The notes under the pieces are model-generated. The model was not told the origin of the DNA. It was given only the letters and a program-made list of their open reading frames with translations, and did not search any database. Of a stretch of DNA of 64,000 nt, positions 9,985 to 17,985 are shown piece after piece. This stretch comes from Aquipseudomonas alcaligenes (GTDB lineage: Bacteria > Pseudomonadota > Gammaproteobacteria > Pseudomonadales > Pseudomonadaceae): positions 62,001 to 126,000 of the forward strand of contig NZ_QJRX01000005.1 of assembly GCF_003205495.1 (NCBI RefSeq), given 5' to 3'. Positions within the stretch are counted from its first letter, which is position 1. Each line of letters starts with the position of its first letter. Made by a program: the position numbers and the translations under genes.

Positions 9985-11076
9985 TCAGCGCAGCAGACTG
10001 TCGATGGAGCAGGCGTAGCCTTTCATCTTCGGTTGCCGCGCGGCGCTGAAGCGCCGGAAATCCAGACCGATGTCGGGGCGCTGCAGGCGATTCAGCAGCC
10101 TGCGCGCCTCCTGACCATCGACCAGCCGCAGCAGATGCGCCATCTGCTCCAGACCACCGCGCTCGGCGAAATCCAGCCCACGCGAGTGGTCATGCAGCAT
10201 CACCATGGCACAGCCACCGAGGATGAAGTGTCCGGTGGCCAACACGCTGAAGCTCTCGTCGACACGCGCCTGCAGGGCACGCGGGGAGTTGTTCAGGGCC
10301 GTGTAACGCAGCTGGCGACCCTGCTCCTTGGCCGCGCGCATTACACCGAAGGCCATCTCGTCATTGGTCGACCAGACCAGCTCGACTTCCGGGTAGCGCG
10401 GCAGCAGCGCCTGTGCCTGTTCGTAGGCACGCTCCTCTTTCCACTCGCCGTACAGCAGCTGGCGCAGGCGCATCTGCGGGTGCTCGGCCAGCGCGCGGTG
10501 CAGGCCCTGTTCGCGCAGGGTGGCCGAGGGCGTGTTCTTCACCCCGGAGAACGCCACCAGGTCGGCACCACTCCTAGGTGCCAGGGCGATCAGCGCCTTG
10601 GCCATCAGGTAGCCGGCTTCCTCGTCATTCGGCACCAGGCTGCCGATCCAGTTGGCGTACTTGCCACGAGGGCCGCCGGCCAGCGCCTGCTGCTCCGGTG
10701 TCAGGGTGCTGTGCAGGGCGAACAGGCGTACCCCGCTGTCCGCGAACAGGCGCAGCAGCTCCGGGCCGACATACTGCTCGTTGACGAATACCAGATAGTC
10801 GGGCTTGCGCGGACGCTGCAGGATCTGGTGGGCATGCCGCAGGATGTTGTTCGCATCGCGTTCGCCATACAGCACCTCCAGCTGCATGCCCAGATCGCCT
10901 GCAGCATCCTGCATATATTGGGAGTAGCTGACCCAGAAGCGCTCGTGGGAGAAACCGGGGTTGAGAAACAGCACGGAGGAAGCATGCGCCAGGCCGGAAA
11001 ACAGCGCCAAGGCGAGGATGCAGAGAACACGCGGGAACACGATGATGAATCCGAATTCAGTAAAGGCGCGGCGCAT
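9985..11076 (-). CDS. Orphan periplasmic sugar-type substrate-binding protein
   Basis: A secreted type-1 periplasmic binding protein (RbsB-like fold by sequence character). The signal peptide MRRAFTEFGF...ALALFSGLAHA has a predicted cut after AHA. The mature domain begins SSVLFLNPGF and contains ASTNDEMA-like signatures such as VWSTNDEMAFGVMRAA. The chosen start gives a 363-residue product; in-frame ATG 11106 or TTG 11109, with AAAGG upstream, would lengthen the signal region. No permease or ATPase lies nearby, so it may feed a sensor or an importer encoded elsewhere. The ligand is unknown. Confidence 0.75.
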   Translation of the reverse strand: MRRAFTEFGFIIVFPRVLCILALALFSGLAHASSVLFLNPGFSHERFWVSYSQYMQDAAGDLGMQLEVLYGERDANNILRHAHQILQRPRKPDYLVFVNEQYVGPELLRLFADSGVRLFALHSTLTPEQQALAGGPRGKYANWIGSLVPNDEEAGYLMAKALIALAPRSGADLVAFSGVKNTPSATLREQGLHRALAEHPQMRLRQLLYGEWKEERAYEQAQALLPRYPEVELVWSTNDEMAFGVMRAAKEQGRQLRYTALNNSPRALQARVDESFSVLATGHFILGGCAMVMLHDHSRGLDFAERGGLEQMAHLLRLVDGQEARRLLNRLQRPDIGLDFRRFSAARQPKMKGYACSIDSLLR

Positions 11077-11177
11077 TATACAGAGGATGGCCTGGCACAC
11101 TGCCATCAACCGATGCCTTTGAGGATTAAAAGCCAGCGCCGGTCACTCGCCGCTGGCTCGCAGCAACCCCGAACGCC

Positions 11178-11291
11178 CTACTGCTGACTGACCCAGAACA
11201 CCGCCGTGCTCACGGCAATCAGGATCAGGGCGAAGATCGCCCAGGCGTCGACGACGCTGTCCTTGTCATCCGAACTGGAATGCTCGCTCAT
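11178..11291 (-). CDS. Small single-pass membrane protein, 37 residues
   Basis: A short open frame encodes an acidic, Ser-rich head (MSEHSSSDDKDS) followed by one hydrophobic helix, roughly AWAIFALILIAVSTAVFWV, and a short SQQ tail. AAAGGGGG lies 4-11 nt before the ATG, a strong ribosome site that supports translation. It is divergent from cysI across a 234-nt AT-rich promoter region. Its function is unknown; a regulator or stabiliser of a membrane complex is possible but unsupported. Confidence 0.7.
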   Translation of the reverse strand: MSEHSSSDDKDSVVDAWAIFALILIAVSTAVFWVSQQ

Positions 11292-11373
11292 GCTGCCCCC
11301 TTTGTTGTGGTTATGGGTGGTTCGCCAAGGTAGTTAAGACCAGAGCGTCCCCCGTCACAAGCGGCGAGCCTTT

Positions 11374-11434
11374 ATCACTTTTAGTGAAGTGCATATATAT
11401 AAACATCACTTTTGCACATATTAATGAACTGCTA
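11374..11434. promoter_or_regulatory. AT-rich cysI promoter region with ATCACTTTT repeats
   Basis: ATCACTTTT occurs twice, at 11374-11382 and 11405-11413, 31 bp apart (three helical turns). The first copy is part of the dyad TCACT-TTT-AGTGA (11375-11387). The segment is markedly AT-rich against its surroundings and precedes cysI by about 100 nt. CysB control would fit a cys gene, but CysB sites are too loose to assign by eye. Confidence 0.45.
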
Positions 11435-11525
11435 TCTTCGCCCAGCTCCACCAGAGAGCGCGTTGCCGTGCGCCAAACATGCCTTTCCAGCCTGACTAAG
11501 CAGTAGCCTGAACCACAGGACGAAT

Positions 11526-13184
11526 ATGTACGTATACGACGAATACGATCAGCGGATCGTCGAGGACCGCGTCAAGCAGTTCCGCGACCAGACCCGCCGC
11601 TACCTGGCCGGCGAACTCTCCGGCGAGGAGTTCCGCCCCCTGCGCCTGCAGAACGGCCTCTACATCCAGCGCTACGCGCCTATGCTGCGCGTCGCCGTGC
11701 CCTACGGCCTGATGTCGTCCCGGCAGGTGCGCATGATGGCCAAGATCGCTCGCGACTACGACAAGGGCTATGCGCACATCAGCACCCGACAGAACGTGCA
11801 GTTCAACTGGCCGGAGCTGGAAGACGTGCCGGAGATCCTCGCCGAGCTGGCCACCGTGCAGATGCACGCGATCCAGACCAGCGGCAACTGCATCCGCAAC
11901 ACCACCACCGACCAGTTCGCCGGCGTGGCCAAGGACGAGATCGTCGACCCGCGCCCCTGGTGCGAGATCATCCGCCAGTGGTCGACCTTCCACCCCGAGT
12001 TCACCCACCTGCCGCGCAAGTTCAAGATCGCCGTCAACGGCGCCGTGAGCGACCGCGCCGCCATCGAGGTGCACGACATCGGCCTGGAAGCAGTGAAGAA
12101 CGCGGCCGGCGAGCTGGGCTTCCGCGTCTCGGTCGGCGGCGGCCTGGGCCGTACCCCGATCGTCGGCAGCTTCATCAAGGAATTCCTGCCCTGGCAGCAC
12201 CTGCTGGGCTATCTCGACGCCATTCTGCGCGTGTACAACCGCTACGGCCGTCGCGACAACAAGTACAAGGCGCGCATCAAGATCCTGGTCAAGGCGCTGA
12301 CCCCGGAAGTCTTCGCCGAGAAGGTCGAGGCCGAGTTCGCCCACCTCAAGGATGGCCCGACCACCCTGACCGAAGCCGAAGTGGCGCGTGTCTCCGCCCA
12401 CTTCGTCGACCCGGCGTACAAGGCCCTGAGCGACCAGGACGCTGAACTGGCCGCCCTCGACGCCCAGCACCCGGGCTTCGCCCGCTGGCGCCAGCGCAAC
12501 ACCTTCGCCCACAAGCAGCCGGGCTATGTCGCCGTGACCCTGTCGCTCAAGCCCACCGGCACCGCCCCGGGCGACGTCACCGACAAGCAGCTGGACGCCA
12601 TCGCCGACCTGGCCGACCGCTACAGCTTCGGCGAGGTGCGCAACAGCCACAACCAGAACATCATCCTCGCCGACGTCGAGCAACAGCAGCTGTTCACCCT
12701 CTGGGGCGAGCTGCGCGAACAGGGCTTCGCCACGCCCAACGTGGGCCTGCTGACCGACATTATCTGCTGCCCGGGCGGCGACTTCTGCTCCCTGGCCAAC
12801 GCCAAGTCGATCCCGGTCGCCGAAGCCATCCAGCGCCGCTTCGACGATCTGGACTACCTGTTCGACATCGGCGACATCGACCTCAACATCTCCGGCTGCA
12901 TGAACGCCTGCGGTCACCACCACGTCGGCCACATCGGCATCCTCGGCGTGGACAAGAAGGGCCAGGAGTTCTACCAGGTGTCCCTCGGTGGCAGCGCCGG
13001 CCGCGAAGCCAGCCTGGCCCAGATCCTCGGCCCGTCCTTCGCCCAGGAGGAAATGGCCGACGTGATCGACAAGCTGATCAAGGTCTACGTCGAGCAGCGC
13101 ACCGAGGAGGAAAGCTTCCTCGACACCTTCCGCCGTATCGGAATCGACCCGTTCAAGGAGCGCGTCTATGCAGCGAATCATTAA
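11526..13184 (+). CDS. cysI: Sulfite reductase hemoprotein CysI (nitrite/sulfite reductase family)
   Basis: Reduces sulfite to sulfide in cysteine biosynthesis. The 552-residue protein has the two ferredoxin-like repeats of the family and the siroheme/4Fe-4S cysteines in CCPGGDFC (about residue 415) and CMNAC (about residue 458). AGGA sits just upstream of the ATG. The next gene overlaps by 17 nt, indicating translational coupling. There is no cysJ flavoprotein nearby, consistent with ferredoxin-type electron supply in this group, which is inference. Confidence 0.95.
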   Translation: MYVYDEYDQRIVEDRVKQFRDQTRRYLAGELSGEEFRPLRLQNGLYIQRYAPMLRVAVPYGLMSSRQVRMMAKIARDYDKGYAHISTRQNVQFNWPELEDVPEILAELATVQMHAIQTSGNCIRNTTTDQFAGVAKDEIVDPRPWCEIIRQWSTFHPEFTHLPRKFKIAVNGAVSDRAAIEVHDIGLEAVKNAAGELGFRVSVGGGLGRTPIVGSFIKEFLPWQHLLGYLDAILRVYNRYGRRDNKYKARIKILVKALTPEVFAEKVEAEFAHLKDGPTTLTEAEVARVSAHFVDPAYKALSDQDAELAALDAQHPGFARWRQRNTFAHKQPGYVAVTLSLKPTGTAPGDVTDKQLDAIADLADRYSFGEVRNSHNQNIILADVEQQQLFTLWGELREQGFATPNVGLLTDIICCPGGDFCSLANAKSIPVAEAIQRRFDDLDYLFDIGDIDLNISGCMNACGHHHVGHIGILGVDKKGQEFYQVSLGGSAGREASLAQILGPSFAQEEMADVIDKLIKVYVEQRTEEESFLDTFRRIGIDPFKERVYAANH

Positions 13185-13665
13185 GAACGGCCAGGTGCTG
13201 GACGAGACCTGGCACCTGCTGCCGGCGGACGCCACCCTCGACAGCATCAGCAACAGCGACGACCTGATTGTGCCGCTGGCCCTGTGGCGCGAGCATGCGC
13301 ATGCCCTGAAGGCCCGCGACGGCGGCCTGGGCGTGTGGCTGGAAGCCGGCGAGGAGATCGAGGAGATCGCCGACCAGCTGGACAACTTCCAGGTGATCGC
13401 CCTGAACTTCCCCGCCTTCACCGACGGCCGCCACTGCTCGACCGCCTACCTGCTGCGCAACCGCTACGGCTACAAGGGCGAGGTGCGCGCCATCGGCGAC
13501 GTACTGCGCGACCAGCTGTTCTCCTACAAGCGGGTCGGCTTCGACGCCTTCGCCCTGCGTGCGGACAAGGACCCCTACGACGCGCTCAAGGCCTTCGAAG
13601 AGTTCTCCGAGGTCTACCAGGCCTCCACCGATCAGCCGCTGCCGCTGTTCCGCCGCCGCGCCTGA
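13168..13665 (+). CDS. DUF934 family protein coupled to cysI
   Basis: A 165-residue soluble protein of the DUF934 family, which regularly follows cysI in proteobacteria and is taken to assist sulfite or sulfate assimilation. It shows the family core GRHCSTAYLLRNRYGYKGE and RAIGDVLRDQLFSYKRVGFD. Its ATG lies inside the cysI end with AAGGAG seven nt upstream. No catalytic motif is recognisable, so the biochemical role is not established here. It ends at a strong terminator. Confidence 0.85.
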   Translation: MQRIIKNGQVLDETWHLLPADATLDSISNSDDLIVPLALWREHAHALKARDGGLGVWLEAGEEIEEIADQLDNFQVIALNFPAFTDGRHCSTAYLLRNRYGYKGEVRAIGDVLRDQLFSYKRVGFDAFALRADKDPYDALKAFEEFSEVYQASTDQPLPLFRRRA

Positions 13666-13682
13666 TGGTTCGGCCGCATGAG

Positions 13683-13707
13683 AAAGCCCCGCACTGCGGG
13701 GCTTTTT
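13683..13707 (+). terminator. Rho-independent terminator of the cysI operon
   Basis: The stem AAAGCCCCGC / GCGGGGCTTT with a short ACT loop continues into a T-run. It lies 18 nt after the DUF934 stop. Confidence 0.9.
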
Positions 13708-13719
13708 CGTTTGTGGACA

Positions 13720-13776
13720 TAGCCCGGATATAACCCGGGAGCGGAGTCGCCTGCCTCCCGGATTACATCCGGGCTA
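13720..13776. repeat. TAGCCCGGAT-type intergenic inverted repeat
   Basis: Arms TAGCCCGGAT..CCCGGGAG and CTCCCGG..ATCCGGGCTA pair across a short centre. Repeats built on this GTAGCCCGGAT core are widespread between convergent genes in pseudomonads and related bacteria. Here it sits between the cysI terminator and the end of the TetR gene. Confidence 0.8.
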
Positions 13777-13785
13777 CATGTGCGG

Positions 13786-14370
13786 CTACTGTGGCGCCCG
13801 CACCGAGTCCCAGGCCACCTGCGCCAGCAGCTCGCGGCAGTCGGCCAGCTGGGTCTGGGTCCGCCCGGCCAGCCAGTTGCGCGCGAAGTCATGGGCCGGA
13901 CCGATGATCACCGAGGCGAAGCAGTCGGCCGGCATGACCTTGAACAGGCCCTGCGCGCGATAGCCGGCCAAGGCCTCGAAGATGCGCTGGAAGTGCACGC
14001 GGTTGGCTTCGCGCAGCTCCTCGCCCAGCTCGCTGGCCTCGACCCGGCCACGACTGTGCAAGATGAAGCGCGCCCAGTCCGGGTTGGCCGCCACCCAGTC
14101 GATATAGCTGGTCACCAGCAGCTTGACGCAGGCTTCGGCGCTGTCGGCCCTGGCAAAGCCGGCCTCCAGCAACGCCGCGTACTCGCCGGTGCCGGCCAGA
14201 TAGAGCGCGCCGAGGATCCGCTCCTTGTTGCCGAAGTGGTGGTAGAGACTGCCGATACTGGCGCCGGAGCGGTCGCGGATCATCTCGATGGTGGTCGCGT
14301 CGACCCCGTATTCGGTGAAGCAGGCCAGGGCGGCCTGGAGGATTTCGTCCTTGCGGGAACGGCGGGCCAT
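13786..14370 (-). CDS. TetR family transcriptional regulator
   Basis: A 194-residue repressor-type protein. Residues 5-60 form the TetR helix-turn-helix, with TTIEMIRDRSGASIGSLYHH as the recognition region, followed by an all-helical ligand domain. It is divergent from the hotdog-fold gene across a 105-nt gap that carries two abutting 13-bp dyads, a natural operator. It probably represses itself and the neighbour in response to an acyl or lipid-like ligand; the ligand is inferred only from the neighbours. Confidence 0.9.
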   Translation of the reverse strand: MARRSRKDEILQAALACFTEYGVDATTIEMIRDRSGASIGSLYHHFGNKERILGALYLAGTGEYAALLEAGFARADSAEACVKLLVTSYIDWVAANPDWARFILHSRGRVEASELGEELREANRVHFQRIFEALAGYRAQGLFKVMPADCFASVIIGPAHDFARNWLAGRTQTQLADCRELLAQVAWDSVRAPQ

Positions 14371-14388
14371 GGGGCCTCCGATAAGATT

Positions 14389-14414
14389 AGAATAATTTTC
14401 TAGAATTTAATTCT
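14389..14414. promoter_or_regulatory. Tandem 13-bp dyad operator in the TetR/hotdog promoter gap
   Basis: AGAATAATTTTCT (14389-14401) and AGAATTTAATTCT (14402-14414) abut exactly and both fit AGAATWWWWTTCT. The pair lies 19 nt before the TetR start and about 60 nt before the hotdog start, so occupancy could block both promoters. Assignment to the adjacent TetR protein is inference from position. Confidence 0.65.
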
Positions 14415-14475
14415 GATATTCGTATACTGCCTGGGCGCGCACTTCTCTTCAATGCCACTGTTTTCTGGAGCCCCC

Positions 14476-14913
14476 ATGAGTCAGATGATGCAGATGTACC
14501 AGCAGGTCGGTCCCGCCCAGTTCAGCACCATGATCGGCCAGGTCGCCCCCTACTTCGCCAGCATCGCCCCGCAGTTCGTCGAGCTGCGCCCGGGCTACGC
14601 CGAAGTGACCTTCCCCAAGCGCCGCGAGGTGCTCAACCACCTCGGCACCGTGCACGCCATCGCCCTGTGCAACGCCGCAGAGCTGGCCGCCGGCACCATG
14701 ACCGACGCCTCCATCCCGGCCGGCTACCGCTGGATTCCGCGCGGCATGACGGTGGAATACCTGGCCAAGGCCAAGGGCGACGTGCGCGCCGTGGCCGACG
14801 GCAGCGCCATCGACTGGAGCCAGACCGGTGACCTGAAGGTGCCGGTGGTGGCCTACGTCGAGGACACCCCGGTGTTCCGCGCCGAGATCACCATGTACGT
14901 CAGCCAGGCGTGA
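14476..14913 (+). CDS. Hotdog-fold DUF4442/PaaI-like thioesterase family protein
   Basis: A 145-residue cytoplasmic protein with hotdog-fold character: the pattern NHLGTVHAIALCNAAELAAG matches the central helix of DUF4442/PaaI-like thioesterases. It probably hydrolyses or binds an acyl-CoA, but the substrate is unknown. The ATG at 14476 has GGAG seven nt upstream; an in-frame ATG at 14452 lacks a ribosome site. Divergent TetR and the shared operator imply regulated expression. Confidence 0.82.
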   Translation: MSQMMQMYQQVGPAQFSTMIGQVAPYFASIAPQFVELRPGYAEVTFPKRREVLNHLGTVHAIALCNAAELAAGTMTDASIPAGYRWIPRGMTVEYLAKAKGDVRAVADGSAIDWSQTGDLKVPVVAYVEDTPVFRAEITMYVSQA

Positions 14914-14917
14914 AACG

Positions 14918-14947
14918 AAAAGGCCCGGCATGTGCCGGGCCCTTTTC
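14918..14947. terminator. Bidirectional terminator between hotdog and AcuI-like genes
   Basis: The stem AAAAGGCCCGGCA / TGCCGGGCCCTTTT, with an A-run on one side and a T-run on the other, separates two convergent genes. Confidence 0.9.
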
Positions 14948-14961
14948 TCCCTCTCGACGTT

Positions 14962-15951
14962 TCAGCCGAGATTGACCAGCACCCGCCCGACCATCTGGCC
15001 GGCGAGGATCTGCTCGATGGCCTTGGGCAGCTGCTCTAGGCTCAGCTCCTCGGCCAGGCTCTCCAGATTGTTCAGCTTCCACTGCAGGGACAGCTTGTCC
15101 CACATGGAGGCCTTGACCACCAGCGGCAGCTCCACCGAATCCACCCCCAGCAGGTTGACCCCGCGCAGGATGAACGGGGCGACGTTGCCCTTGAAGCCCA
15201 TGCCGGCGGTCAGGCCGCAGCAGGCGGCGCTGGCACCGTAGCGCAGCGACTTGACCACATTGAACAGGATCTCGCCGCCGACGGTATCCACCGCACCGGC
15301 CCAGCGCTCCTTGAGCATGGCTCTGTCGCTGCCTTCCTGCAGTTCCTCGCGCGGCACTATCTGCTGCGCGCCGAGCTGGCGCAGGAACTCGCCCTGCCCG
15401 GCCTTGCCGGTGGAGGCCGCGACGTTGTAGCCGAGGCGCGCCAGCAGGGCCACGGCGATCGAGCCAACACCACCGGTGGCGCCGGTGACCAGCACCGGGC
15501 CGGCGGCCGGGGTCAGCCCGGCCTGCTCCAGCTTGTCCACGCACAGCGCGGCGGTCAGGCCGGCGGTGCCGAGCAGCATGGCCTCGCGCAGCGACAGGCC
15601 CTTGGGTCGCTTGATCACCCAGGCGGCCGGCACGCGGATGTACTGGCCGAAGCCGCCGGCGGTATTCATGCCCAGGTCGTAGCCGGTGACTATCACCTCG
15701 TCGCCGGCAGCGAACTCGCCAGCCGAGGACTCCGCCACCACGCCGGCGGCGTCGATGCCCGGGGTATGCGGGTAGGCCTTGGTCACGCCGCGATTGCCGC
15801 TGGCGGACAGGGCGTCCTTGTAGTTGAGCGAGGAGTACTGTACGCGGATCAGCACCTCGCCGGCGGGCAGATCGGCCACGGCACGCTCGACCACACGGGG
15901 CACGAAGGTGCCGTTCTCCTCGGTGACCAGCAAAGCCTTGAAGGTGGTCAT
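14962..15951 (-). CDS. Acrylyl-CoA reductase-like (AcuI/YhdH) quinone oxidoreductase
   Basis: A 329-residue medium-chain dehydrogenase/reductase of the YhdH/AcuI family. AcuI reduces acryloyl-CoA to propionyl-CoA with NADPH. Visible motifs are SSLNYKDALSASG near residue 42, the Rossmann loop VTGATGGVGSIAVALL near residue 155, and no structural-zinc cysteine cluster. The neighbouring sohB starts upstream and its stop is about 10 nt away, so the two are probably co-transcribed. The exact substrate is not proved by sequence. Confidence 0.85.
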   Translation of the reverse strand: MTTFKALLVTEENGTFVPRVVERAVADLPAGEVLIRVQYSSLNYKDALSASGNRGVTKAYPHTPGIDAAGVVAESSAGEFAAGDEVIVTGYDLGMNTAGGFGQYIRVPAAWVIKRPKGLSLREAMLLGTAGLTAALCVDKLEQAGLTPAAGPVLVTGATGGVGSIAVALLARLGYNVAASTGKAGQGEFLRQLGAQQIVPREELQEGSDRAMLKERWAGAVDTVGGEILFNVVKSLRYGASAACCGLTAGMGFKGNVAPFILRGVNLLGVDSVELPLVVKASMWDKLSLQWKLNNLESLAEELSLEQLPKAIEQILAGQMVGRVLVNLG

Positions 15952-15960
15952 GACTTACTC

Positions 15961-17004
15961 CTACCAGAAACGTTGTTGATTGAAGCGGCTCCACCAGTTC
16001 AACAGCAGGCGGTCCAGCGTGACGCTGGCGGCCAGGCCGAAGCGCTCCGGCAGGCTCTTCTTCTCGGCGAAATGCAGGTGGAACAGTTCGGCCTCGCGAG
16101 CACGCTCGGCCAGGTACTCGTCGCTGGTCTTGAGCTCGTCGACCAGGTGCTTGTTCAGTGCAGAGACGCCCAGCCAGACTTCGCCCGTGGCGATTTCGTC
16201 GATATTCAGCTGCGGCCGGTAGCGGGCCACGAAGTTCTTGAACAGCTCGTGGGTGGTGTCCAGGTCTTCCTGGAACTTCTCGCGGCCCTTCTCGGTGTTC
16301 TCACCCAGTACGGTGAGCGTACGCTTGTACTCGCCGGCGGTGAGCATCTCCACATCGATGTCGTGCTTCTTCAGCAGGCGATGGATGTTCGGCAGCTGCG
16401 CCACCACACCGATGGAGCCGAGGATGGCGAAGGGCGCGGAGAGCACCTTGTCGCCGATGCAGGCCATCATGTAGCCGCCACTGGCCGCCACCTTGTCCAC
16501 GCACACGGTCAGCGGCACGCCGGCCTGGCGGATACGCGCCAGCTGCGAGGCCGCCAGGCCGTAGCCATGCACCAGGCCGCCGCCGCTCTCCAGGCGCAGC
16601 ACCACCTCGTCCTGGGCCGTAGCCATGGACAGCAGCGCGGTGATCTCGTGGCGCAGGCTGTCGGTGGCCGTGGCCTTGATGTCGCCATCGAAATCGAGCA
16701 CGAACACCCGCGGCTTGCTCAGCCCTTCCTTGCTTTCCTTTTTCTCCTGCTTGGCCTGTTTGGCCTCGGCCTTGCGCCGTGCCTTGAGCTGGGCCTTGAG
16801 CTGGGCCTTGTCGAGCAGCTCATGCTCCAGGCGCTCGCGCAGTGTCTTGTAGAAATCGTTGAGCCTGCTCACCTGCAGCTGACCGCTGCCCTTGCCGCGG
16901 CCCTTGCCACGCAGGGCCGCCACGGTCAGCAGCACCGCGATGATGGCGATTACCACGGTCAGGGTGCGGAGCAGGAAGTCCGCGTAATCCAACAGAAACT
17001 CCAC
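15961..17004 (-). CDS. sohB: Inner-membrane S49 peptidase SohB
   Basis: A signal-peptide-peptidase-like serine protease anchored by an N-terminal helix (about residues 12-31), with a Lys-rich charged linker (70-95) and a periplasmic S49 protease domain. The Ser-Lys dyad is visible: S175 in VAASGGYMMA and K227 in AGEYKRTL. The 347-residue length matches SohB. It probably degrades membrane or periplasmic proteins. It lies directly upstream of the AcuI-like gene. Confidence 0.93.
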   Translation of the reverse strand: MEFLLDYADFLLRTLTVVIAIIAVLLTVAALRGKGRGKGSGQLQVSRLNDFYKTLRERLEHELLDKAQLKAQLKARRKAEAKQAKQEKKESKEGLSKPRVFVLDFDGDIKATATDSLRHEITALLSMATAQDEVVLRLESGGGLVHGYGLAASQLARIRQAGVPLTVCVDKVAASGGYMMACIGDKVLSAPFAILGSIGVVAQLPNIHRLLKKHDIDVEMLTAGEYKRTLTVLGENTEKGREKFQEDLDTTHELFKNFVARYRPQLNIDEIATGEVWLGVSALNKHLVDELKTSDEYLAERAREAELFHLHFAEKKSLPERFGLAASVTLDRLLLNWWSRFNQQRFW

Positions 17005-17149
17005 AGGTTACCCCTCGTCTATTCTGTCGCGGGTACCGATCCGGGCTCCCGCTCGTTGCCCAGCATACCGGCGCCAGAGCCTGTCGGCCAACCGCGGCAA
17101 GCCGTGCGTCGGCCATCCCGAGCATTTCAAACAAGCGTATGTTTTTTCG

Positions 17150-17178
17150 TTGACAGGCGCCCAGCTCTGCCAATACCC
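17150..17178 (+). promoter_or_regulatory. Putative promoter of the histidine-phosphatase gene
   Basis: A perfect TTGACA at 17150-17155 is followed after 17 nt by ATACCC, a weak -10. The predicted start would leave a leader of about 30 nt before the GTG at 17214. Confidence 0.35.
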
Positions 17179-17213
17179 TCGCGAGAATTCAACCCGCCGG
17201 GATCTCTGCGGAC

Positions 17214-17924
17214 GTGGGCAGCATCTACCTGATTCGACATGGCCAGGCCTCCTTCGGCGCCGACGACTACGACGTGCTGTCGCCGCTCGGCGTGCGCCAG
17301 GCGGAAGTGCTCGGCGACCACCTGGCCGAACTCGGCATTGTCTTCGATCGCTGCCTGAGCGGCGACCTGCGCCGCCAGCAGCATACCGCCAGCGCCGCCC
17401 TGCAGCGCTGCGTGGCTGCCGGGCTGAACTCACCGGAACTGGAGATCGACCCGGCCTTCAACGAATTCGACGCCGAGGCGGTGATCCGCGGCCTGCTGCC
17501 GGCCATGCTGCCAGACGAGCCGGGCGCACTGGAGATCCTGCGCAACCCCAAGGATAACCGCGCCGCCTTCCAGCACCTGTTCGCCCGTATCATCCGCCGC
17601 TGGGTCAGCGGCCAGCATGACCAGCCCGGCCACGAGACCTGGCAGGGCTTCGTCGATACCGTCGGCGACGGCCTACAGCGCCTGCTGGCACGTGCAGAGC
17701 GCGGCCAGAACATCGCCGTGTTCACCTCCGGCGGCACCATCACCGCCCTGCTCCACCTGCTGACCGGCGTACCGGCCGAGCGAGCCTTCGAGCTCAACTG
17801 GCAGATCGTCAATACTTCGCTGTCGCGCCTGCAGTTCCGCGGCAACGAGGCAACCCTGGCTTCCTTCAACAGCCGTGTGCACCTGGAGCTGTTGAAGACC
17901 CCGGAACTCATCACCTATCGCTGA
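17214..17924 (+). CDS. Histidine phosphatase superfamily protein, second histidine absent
   Basis: A 236-residue protein of the phosphoglycerate-mutase-like superfamily. The N-terminal IRHGQ motif carries R8 and the nucleophile H9, and FNEFD supplies the usual acidic residue. Where most members have an SHGG motif with the second catalytic histidine, this one reads FTSGGT, with Ser172 in that place. It may be a binding protein or a variant phosphatase. The start is GTG. SCP2 follows after about 60 nt, so an operon is possible. Confidence 0.85.
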   Translation: MGSIYLIRHGQASFGADDYDVLSPLGVRQAEVLGDHLAELGIVFDRCLSGDLRRQQHTASAALQRCVAAGLNSPELEIDPAFNEFDAEAVIRGLLPAMLPDEPGALEILRNPKDNRAAFQHLFARIIRRWVSGQHDQPGHETWQGFVDTVGDGLQRLLARAERGQNIAVFTSGGTITALLHLLTGVPAERAFELNWQIVNTSLSRLQFRGNEATLASFNSRVHLELLKTPELITYR

Positions 17925-17985
17925 GTACCGGCCCACAGCGGCCCGCAAGGCCGCCAGCAACCCTTGATAACAAAGGATAGAAACC

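Noticed and set aside
13720..13776. Insertion-sequence end or attachment site
   Set aside because: It is a stand-alone imperfect palindrome of the dispersed intergenic type, without a transposase, integrase or target duplication.
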